Origin: an uncultured Saccharospirillaceae bacterium
GTDB lineage: Bacteria > Pseudomonadota > Gammaproteobacteria > Pseudomonadales > Oceanobacteraceae
Reading direction: 5' to 3'
Assembly: GCA_947503895.1 (NCBI GenBank)
Contig: CANNFT010000007.1
Coordinates: 186,001-250,000 of the forward strand
DNA length: 64,000 bases
Of the stretch, positions 59,221 through 64,000 are shown piece after piece (position 1 is the stretch's first letter; every line of letters starts with the position of its first letter). The notes under the pieces are model-generated. The model searched no databases and was not told the origin of the DNA. It saw nothing but the letters and a program-made list of their open reading frames with translations. Both the position numbers and the translations under genes were made by a program.

Positions 59221-60432
59221 ATGGCCAGTGTCACCAAACTGCTTACGGACAAGCAAATTAAACAGGCTAAGCCTAAAGACAAGGAATACAACCTTGCAGA
59301 CGGGAACGGCCTTCAGCTAAGAATTAAGCCTAGCGGCTCCAAGCTGTGGCTTTTCAACTATTCCCGCCCCTACATCAAAAAAAGAACCAACCTAGGATTT
59401 GGAACCTACCCCGAGGTGAGTCTTCCACGCGCGCGCGAGTTGCGAGCCGACGCCAGAGAGCTATTGGCCAAGGACATTGACCCAAAGGAGTTCAAAGATA
59501 CTCACAACCGCCAGCAAAAGGCGGCACACGGCAACACCTTAAAGTTTGTGACGGATAGCTGGGTAATCGTAAAGAAAAGCCAAGTCAGTGAAGACCATAC
59601 GAACGATATTTACCGCTCATTCGAGCTACACATATTCCCCAAGCTCGGTAATTACCCCTTACACAAACTCAAAGCCTCGCTTGTCATTGATGCGTTTCAA
59701 CCGATTCATCAGAATGGTCACCACGATCTAGTGAAGCGTCTATGCCAGCGAATTAACGAAGTCATGAACTACGCGGTAAACACTGGTTTATGTGAGAACA
59801 ACCCGCTTACAGGTATCACCAAAGCTTTCAAAGCTCCAAGTAAAAGCCACTACCCCACAATCAAGCCAGAAGATCTATTTGAATTTTCGGAGTCCATAAA
59901 AAAGGCCAGCATTCAGCCTTTAACCCGCGCGCTTATTTTCTGGCAACTACGCACAATGGTTAGACCAAGCGAAGCCGCCGGTACACGCTGGAGCGAAATC
60001 GACTTCGACAACAAACTTTGGCACATACCCGCCGAACGAATGAAAAAGAAAAAGACCCATACCGTCCCACTAACAGATGAAGCCCTTGAAGTTATAGGAC
60101 ACATTAAGCCTCTTACGGGCCATTACGAGCATGTCTTTCACTCCGCCAGAACCAAAAGCAAGCACTTAAATGAAAGCACCGTAAATACGGTTTTAAAGCG
60201 AAACGGATACAAAGACAAAATGGTTGCCCACGGTATGCGAGCACTTGCCAGTACCACCTTAAACGAAGCTGGGTTTGATCATGATGTTATTGAAGCAGCA
60301 CTAGCCCATGTTGATAAAAATGAAGTGAGAGCCGCCTACAATCGGGCTGAATACATTGAGAGACGGAAGGTGATGATGGATTGGTGGTCTAGCAAAATAA
60401 GTGGCGAAGAAGCCAAGAAATTTTCCACCTAG
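59221..60432 (+). CDS. P4-type tyrosine recombinase/integrase
   Basis: 403 residues. The N-terminal DUF4102-like domain (LTDKQIKQAKPKDKEYNLAD, GLQLRIKPSGSKLWLF, LGFGTYPEVSLPRARE) is typical of P4-like integrases. The catalytic domain holds Arg in RTMVRPSEAAGTRWSEI, a Lys in RMKKKKTHTVPL, His-x-x-Arg in VAHGMRALASTTLNEAG, His in LAHVDKNEVRAAYNR and the Tyr in AYNRAEY. The ATG at 59221 has no clear Shine-Dalgarno. Its position directly downstream of ssrA marks the left end of an integrated island. Confidence 0.96.
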   Translation: MASVTKLLTDKQIKQAKPKDKEYNLADGNGLQLRIKPSGSKLWLFNYSRPYIKKRTNLGFGTYPEVSLPRARELRADARELLAKDIDPKEFKDTHNRQQKAAHGNTLKFVTDSWVIVKKSQVSEDHTNDIYRSFELHIFPKLGNYPLHKLKASLVIDAFQPIHQNGHHDLVKRLCQRINEVMNYAVNTGLCENNPLTGITKAFKAPSKSHYPTIKPEDLFEFSESIKKASIQPLTRALIFWQLRTMVRPSEAAGTRWSEIDFDNKLWHIPAERMKKKKTHTVPLTDEALEVIGHIKPLTGHYEHVFHSARTKSKHLNESTVNTVLKRNGYKDKMVAHGMRALASTTLNEAGFDHDVIEAALAHVDKNEVRAAYNRAEYIERRKVMMDWWSSKISGEEAKKFST

Positions 60433-60435
60433 TGA

Positions 60436-61305
60436 ATGGAGATTGAAGTGGAGAAGCTATTTAATCTAAAGCAATGGATGAACCTAGATGATGCCTGCGA
60501 ATACCTTAGCCTCGTTTTTGGTGCCTCCGTAAAAAAAAGCGACTTATACCAATTGGCCCTCGATAAAAAATTAGTACTCTCAGTCGATTTAGTTAATAAA
60601 GCCCAAGCTAAAATTGGAAAGTTAGTATCACGCCCAGAAGCGAAGACTATAGAACTAAGCGGACCATTCGCGGAAGCTATGATTGAGGACTTTGAAGATA
60701 AGGCCTGTTTATCCTATCTTGAAGGCATTGCTTACACAGATAACCAGCAACTAATTTTAGAAGAAAAGGTTTATTCAATCGACGGAATTTGGGATATACC
60801 CATGGTTGGGTCCGAGGCTTTAGATATTTCACATTACTACCAACTAGAAACCGATGGCTCACCAATAGAACTAATAAACTTAGAAGGTACGTTCTTGGAA
60901 AAAGAAGCCGAAGAAGGAAAACTTATCGCACAAATTCAAGAGCGATTCACTAAAGAAGACAGACTACAAATTGGGATAGATGATCTACCGTATAATTCAG
61001 CTAGGAACTATTTTCCAGCCGGAACCCTACCAGATGATTGTAATATAATAGTCAAAACTGAGAGCCTAACTAAGTTAATAAATAGCGCCTCAAGCACCAA
61101 AAACGAACCGAGCACAAAGTCTAAAAATAGCTACCTAAGTACAATCCACGCTCTATCTACAGCCCTAGCTGACGGCCTAACTAATAAGCCAAGCAAAGAT
61201 GCAAAAGCAATTATTCAGATTTTAGCTCAAAAAGGAATCGAACTAGAGATTGGAGAAAGAACACTAATTAATTACCTTAAGTCAGCTCAAGATTTGATTA
61301 AATAA
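60436..61305 (+). CDS. Unrecognised island protein after integrase (289 aa)
   Basis: I do not recognise this family. Starting 3 nt after the integrase stop, it is in the same operon. It begins with LKQWMNLDDACEYLSLVFGASVKKSDLYQLAL, which looks like a small winged-helix/DNA-binding-type start. It has no signal peptide or membrane segment, and ends with a helical region containing DAKAIIQILAQKGIELEIGERTL. Genes of this layout are frequent next to P4-type integrases. The role is unknown. Confidence 0.75.
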   Translation: MEIEVEKLFNLKQWMNLDDACEYLSLVFGASVKKSDLYQLALDKKLVLSVDLVNKAQAKIGKLVSRPEAKTIELSGPFAEAMIEDFEDKACLSYLEGIAYTDNQQLILEEKVYSIDGIWDIPMVGSEALDISHYYQLETDGSPIELINLEGTFLEKEAEEGKLIAQIQERFTKEDRLQIGIDDLPYNSARNYFPAGTLPDDCNIIVKTESLTKLINSASSTKNEPSTKSKNSYLSTIHALSTALADGLTNKPSKDAKAIIQILAQKGIELEIGERTLINYLKSAQDLIK

Positions 61306-61399
61306 GAGTGAATATTCAAAAGATATTCCTGAATATTCAGCATTCCATTTAAGCTCAGTTTTAACCTAATAGAGCCTAATAACTCCAAAGGTTAAAACA

Positions 61400-61666
61400 A
61401 TGAAAATACCCAATAATAGAATTGTCCGAAAACCCGAAGTCCTAAACACACTAGGCATTTCTAAATCAACCCTTTTCAACCGAATAAACGCTGGATTAAT
61501 CCCCCCTTCGATCAATCTAGGCGGCCGCGCTTGTGGCTGGCTGGAAGAAGAAATTCAAACTGTATTGGTAGCTCTTGTCACTAGTAAAGCACCGGAGGAT
61601 ATAAAAGACTTGGTTAAAGGCATTGTAGAAAACCGCAAAATTAATGGAGGGCTAATCAATGGATAA
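61400..61666 (+). CDS. AlpA-family HTH regulator
   Basis: 88 residues. The MerR-like HTH with NRIVRKPEVLNTLGISKSTL, RINAGLIPPSINLGGRACGW and LEEEI is the AlpA pattern. AlpA-type proteins activate integrase or excision genes in P4-like elements. An AAAGG lies 9 nt before the ATG. Its stop overlaps the start of the next gene by 8 nt. Confidence 0.9.
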   Translation: MKIPNNRIVRKPEVLNTLGISKSTLFNRINAGLIPPSINLGGRACGWLEEEIQTVLVALVTSKAPEDIKDLVKGIVENRKINGGLING

Positions 61667-62060
61667 GTACGAAGGTATACCTAATAGGTTCATTCCCAAA
61701 GCTGGAACACAGGCCCGTCTACTACTTGAAATACTCAATGATGGGCACTCAAGAAGCACAATTGATCTCACTATTTTGCTAAAAGCCAACCCAAGGTCGG
61801 CACTTCAAACGCTCGCAAGAGAATACAACTGGCTCATACACAATAATGGGAATCGTGAGGGCATCTACAGGCTAGACTCTAGGCACCTTTCTAAAGATGA
61901 GAAATTAGATGCTGAAGCCAGAGTTGAAGCTGAATTGATGTACAAGGCTCGTTCACTTGGATTAAGTAAGCGGGAAGCAGCAAGACTCCCCAAAGCCAAA
62001 ATTGACTTGTTACTGGCCAAGAAAAAAGCTCAGTCTACTCAAGATCAACTAAACCTGTAA
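61659..62060 (+). CDS. Unrecognised island protein, probable winged helix (133 aa)
   Basis: I do not recognise this family. The ATG at 61659 overlaps the AlpA stop by 8 nt and has GGAGGG upstream, so it is translationally coupled to AlpA. Residues about 15-60 (AGTQARLLLEILNDGHSRSTIDL) could form a winged helix. The C-terminal part is a charged helix (LSKREAARLPKAKIDLLLAKKK). It may be a second DNA-binding protein of the element. Confidence 0.72.
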   Translation: MDKYEGIPNRFIPKAGTQARLLLEILNDGHSRSTIDLTILLKANPRSALQTLAREYNWLIHNNGNREGIYRLDSRHLSKDEKLDAEARVEAELMYKARSLGLSKREAARLPKAKIDLLLAKKKAQSTQDQLNL

Positions 62061-62162
62061 AAAAGCCCTTACCTAGTTTGCCTAAGTAAGAGCCCTTTGT
62101 TATCGCTGGTAGATGTCTCCGCAAAAAGTCTTCTACCAGCCACCAGCAAAGCCTTCACCCCC

Positions 62163-62369
62163 ATGAATTCTAAAGCAAAACATGGCAATCTTTTATTAGT
62201 GCCCACTATCAGTACAAGCTATAATTTAAGAGCCCTAAACCGTATTGGACACTATTTTCATGAATATAAGGCAAAAATAAGGGCAATAGCTCTGACCATC
62301 CCTATAGAGCCTAAGGCTCTCAGCTTGGGGGTACAGAGTGGGCGGCCATTTTTACCTAGTATGGTTTGA
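62163..62369 (+). CDS. Possible Ash/Icd-like small phage protein
   Basis: 68 residues from the ATG at 62163; the frame is open from a TTG at 62097. The end LGVQSGRPFLPSMV resembles the Ash/Icd-like proteins of P4-type elements (...QSGRPFLP...). No Shine-Dalgarno is seen. The call is weak and could be a remnant. Confidence 0.35.
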   Translation: MNSKAKHGNLLLVPTISTSYNLRALNRIGHYFHEYKAKIRAIALTIPIEPKALSLGVQSGRPFLPSMV

Positions 62370-62498
62370 GCGATACCACAAGATCTATCCTGTTTGAATA
62401 CCAGAAGACCGCACCTTTAGTAACACTAGATGTAACATTTTATAGAATCAAAAGCCGAAAGGCGCCTTTAAATTGAGGCATACAGCAAAATTCTATAT

Positions 62499-62510
62499 CC
62501 CCGCCGTCCC
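62499..62510. other. Partial repeat of the ssrA 3' end, possible decayed attachment site
   Basis: CCCGCCGTC (62500-62508) followed by CCAAAT repeats part of the ssrA end (59041-59049). It is only a 9-bp exact match, so it may be chance. If real it separates the integrase module from the HigBA module. Confidence 0.3.
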
Positions 62511-62630
62511 AAATTTTGCCGCAAGGCAGTATTTGATACCGAGTTAACGCTGCAAGTTAACTCCATCCAAAATCAAGGTCACTCGAACTTCTTATTCACT
62601 TAGAATTTTGAAGCATTAAGGAGTTGCACC

Positions 62631-62657
62631 AGTCCCAAAACGGGACTACCATAGTCC
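62631..62657. promoter_or_regulatory. Inverted repeat ahead of higB, possible HigA operator
   Basis: AGTCCC-AAAAC-GGGACT (62631-62647) is followed by another AGTCC (62653-62657), directly before the higB ATG at 62660. Autoregulation at such a site is usual in type II toxin-antitoxin operons. Confidence 0.5.
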
Positions 62658-62659
62658 TT

Positions 62660-62962
62660 ATGAGAATCATTGCCCTATCGACACTGAAAACTTTCTGGGA
62701 AGAAAACCCAGAGTATATGGATGCGAAAGAGCCTACGCTTGCTTGGTATCGACATGCCTTAGCGGCTGACTGGAGGGCTCCTGCCGATCTTAAGCAGGAT
62801 TTCAGAAATGCCAGCATCCTCAAAGATGGGCGTGCGGTTTTTAATATTGCGGGTAACAAGTACCGTTTGGTCGTGTGGATCAACTATGCCTATCGCGTGG
62901 TCTATATCCGGTTCATCGGTACCCATGCGCAGTACGACAAAATTGATGTACAAACTATTTAA
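62660..62962 (+). CDS. higB: HigB-family toxin (mRNA interferase)
   Basis: 100 residues from the ATG at 62660; the longer frame from 62624 lacks support. The HigB/RelE-like pattern is seen: ISTLKTFWEENPEY-like start, DWRAPADLKQDFRNASIL, RAVFNIAGNKYRLVVWINY and VYIRFIGTHAQYDKID. Toxins of this family cleave mRNA at the ribosome. The antitoxin gene follows 17 bp later. The operon ends with the primase-like gene, which overlaps the antitoxin. Confidence 0.93.
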   Translation: MRIIALSTLKTFWEENPEYMDAKEPTLAWYRHALAADWRAPADLKQDFRNASILKDGRAVFNIAGNKYRLVVWINYAYRVVYIRFIGTHAQYDKIDVQTI

Positions 62963-62979
62963 TTGCCGGAGGAATTACC

Positions 62980-63348
62980 ATGGACATCAAACCGATTAAA
63001 ACTGATGCCGACTACCGAACGGCATTAAAAGAAATTGAAAGTCTGATGATGGCTGACCCTGACACACCCGAAGGTGAGAAGCTGGATGTCATGGTCACTC
63101 TTATCGAAGCTTATGAGGCCAAGAATTTCCCTATGGATCTACCTGACCCTGTTGAAGCCATCAAGTTCGAGATGGAACGTAAAGGTTTAACAGTGAAAGA
63201 CCTCGAGCCCATGATTGGTAAAAGCAACCGAGTTTATGAAATTCTCAATCACAAACGCTCGCTTACGCTAAAAATGATCTGGAAGCTGCACGAGGGCTTG
63301 GGTATTCCTGCTGAGTCTCTGATCAAACCACCGCAAGCACATGCTTAA
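62980..63348 (+). CDS. higA: HigA-family antitoxin
   Basis: 122 residues. The N-terminal DYRTALKEIESLMMADPDTPEG and C-terminal HTH (VEAIKFEMERKGLTVKDLEPMIGKSNRVYEILNHKRSL in parts; about 65-115) are characteristic of HigA. It binds HigB and represses the operon. The ATG has an excellent GGAGGAATTACC start region. Its stop (63346-63348) overlaps the next ATG (63341) by 8 nt. Confidence 0.94.
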   Translation: MDIKPIKTDADYRTALKEIESLMMADPDTPEGEKLDVMVTLIEAYEAKNFPMDLPDPVEAIKFEMERKGLTVKDLEPMIGKSNRVYEILNHKRSLTLKMIWKLHEGLGIPAESLIKPPQAHA

Positions 63349-64000
63349 ACATGAGGGTTTCCAGAGCATTGCCGAGATTGACTCTCGGCTTGTTGCGCTT
63401 GAACAGGAGAAAAAGCAACTTTTAGCTCTCAGAGAACAACTTCAACAACCCCCATCAAATACATCTGACTCGCCCCTATATTCACCAGAACAAAAGATTG
63501 CCATTTTTAGAGGATTGTTTCAGGGCCGAGCCGATATTTTTGCTAACCGCTGGCAAAATATACAAGGTCGCAGTGGTTACTCTGTTGCCTGTAATAACGA
63601 GTGGGTACAAGGACTCTGTCACAAGCCTCGCATCAAATGTCAGGATTGCAATCACCGTCAGTTCACTGAGTTAAATGACCAGATCATTTATCGCCACTTA
63701 GCCGGGCAACAAATCGTTGGCCTTTATCCTTTAATGCACGATAACACCTGCTACTTTCTTGCCACCGATTTTGATAAAGGCCAATGGCAAGACGAAGTGA
63801 AAGCAATGTCGAAAGCTTGCCAGAACTTTGAAATACCACATGCCATTGAGATTTCACGTTCCGGTAATGGCGCGCACCTTTGGATTTTCTTCAACGAGAA
63901 AGTGCCAGCCAAAGAAGCTAGGCTACTGGGATTTGGCCTGCTCGACAAAGCGATGGAGTTTTATCCCAACTTATCGTTTGATTCCTATGATCGCCTTTTC
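63341..64000 (+). CDS. TOTE-type archaeo-eukaryotic primase domain protein, N-terminal fragment
   Basis: A partial gene open to the right edge, with 220 codons visible and no stop. A short coiled coil (about 8-40, AEIDSRLVALEQEKKQLLAL) precedes an AEP primase domain of the TOTE conflict-system group: SPEQKIAIFRGLFQGRADIF, a Cys cluster (CNNEW, LCHKP, KCQDCNH) likely binding zinc, motif I D143-F-D145 in FLATDFDK, and motif II His179 in SRSGNGAHLWIFF. The catalytic acids and His are present, so the domain looks active. Known relatives are large proteins with a helicase and other domains further C-terminal; those lie beyond the window. The start overlaps higA by 8 nt, so it is probably translationally coupled to HigBA. 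Confidence 0.9.
   Translation, partial: MLKHEGFQSIAEIDSRLVALEQEKKQLLALREQLQQPPSNTSDSPLYSPEQKIAIFRGLFQGRADIFANRWQNIQGRSGYSVACNNEWVQGLCHKPRIKCQDCNHRQFTELNDQIIYRHLAGQQIVGLYPLMHDNTCYFLATDFDKGQWQDEVKAMSKACQNFEIPHAIEISRSGNGAHLWIFFNEKVPAKEARLLGFGLLDKAMEFYPNLSFDSYDRLF

Overview
The window reads as chromosomal DNA of a marine, motile gammaproteobacterium of Oceanospirillales/Pseudomonadales type. The order greA-carB-carA ... dapB-dnaJ-dnaK-grpE-recN-fur-bamE-rnfH-ratA ... smpB-ssrA matches the gene order known from Pseudomonas. The tmRNA tag codons (ANDENYALAA) are of gammaproteobacterial type. The genus cannot be fixed from this sequence. Layout: 1-18 kb is mostly signalling and metabolism. It holds an AidB-like acyl-CoA dehydrogenase (cut by the window edge) behind a TetR regulator, a membrane hybrid histidine kinase with a convergent, overlapping NarL-type response regulator, a DUF3524/QTMAN-type glycosyltransferase, a 7TM-DISM hybrid kinase, a CHASE-GGDEF diguanylate cyclase, a hot-dog thioesterase, a secreted M14 carboxypeptidase, a Cache chemoreceptor, two small orphan genes and a cysteine-synthase-like PLP enzyme. 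18.2-23.4 kb is greA and carBA, with a probable attenuator ahead of carA. 23.4-47.4 kb interrupts the conserved block between carA and dapB. It is rich in exported proteins: a VCBS/CAP/FN3 lipoprotein, two paralogous 1.2-kb-residue DUF5060 glycosidase-like proteins, a 1301-residue RTX protein with its own type I ABC exporter and HlyD adaptor plus an unrecognised 257-residue protein, an AraC-like regulator, a PLA2-like secreted protein and a periplasmic solute-binding protein. Two different 7-bp tandem repeats lie upstream of genes in this island. 47.4-59.1 kb is the housekeeping block: dapB, the heat-shock operon grpE-dnaK-dnaJ behind a clear sigma-32 promoter, recN behind two abutting LexA boxes, fur, bamE, rnfH-ratA, an NSS-family sodium symporter, smpB and ssrA. 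59.2-64 kb is a mobile island integrated at the 3' end of ssrA. It has a P4-type integrase, small accessory genes including an AlpA-like activator, then a HigB-HigA toxin-antitoxin pair. The pair is followed, with an 8-nt overlap, by a gene that runs off the window and encodes an archaeo-eukaryotic primase domain of the TOTE conflict-system type. The working picture is a surface-associated, polysaccharide- or protein-degrading marine bacterium with a heavy investment in sensing and secretion. Its defence-type island at the right edge is the most interesting part and is incomplete here.
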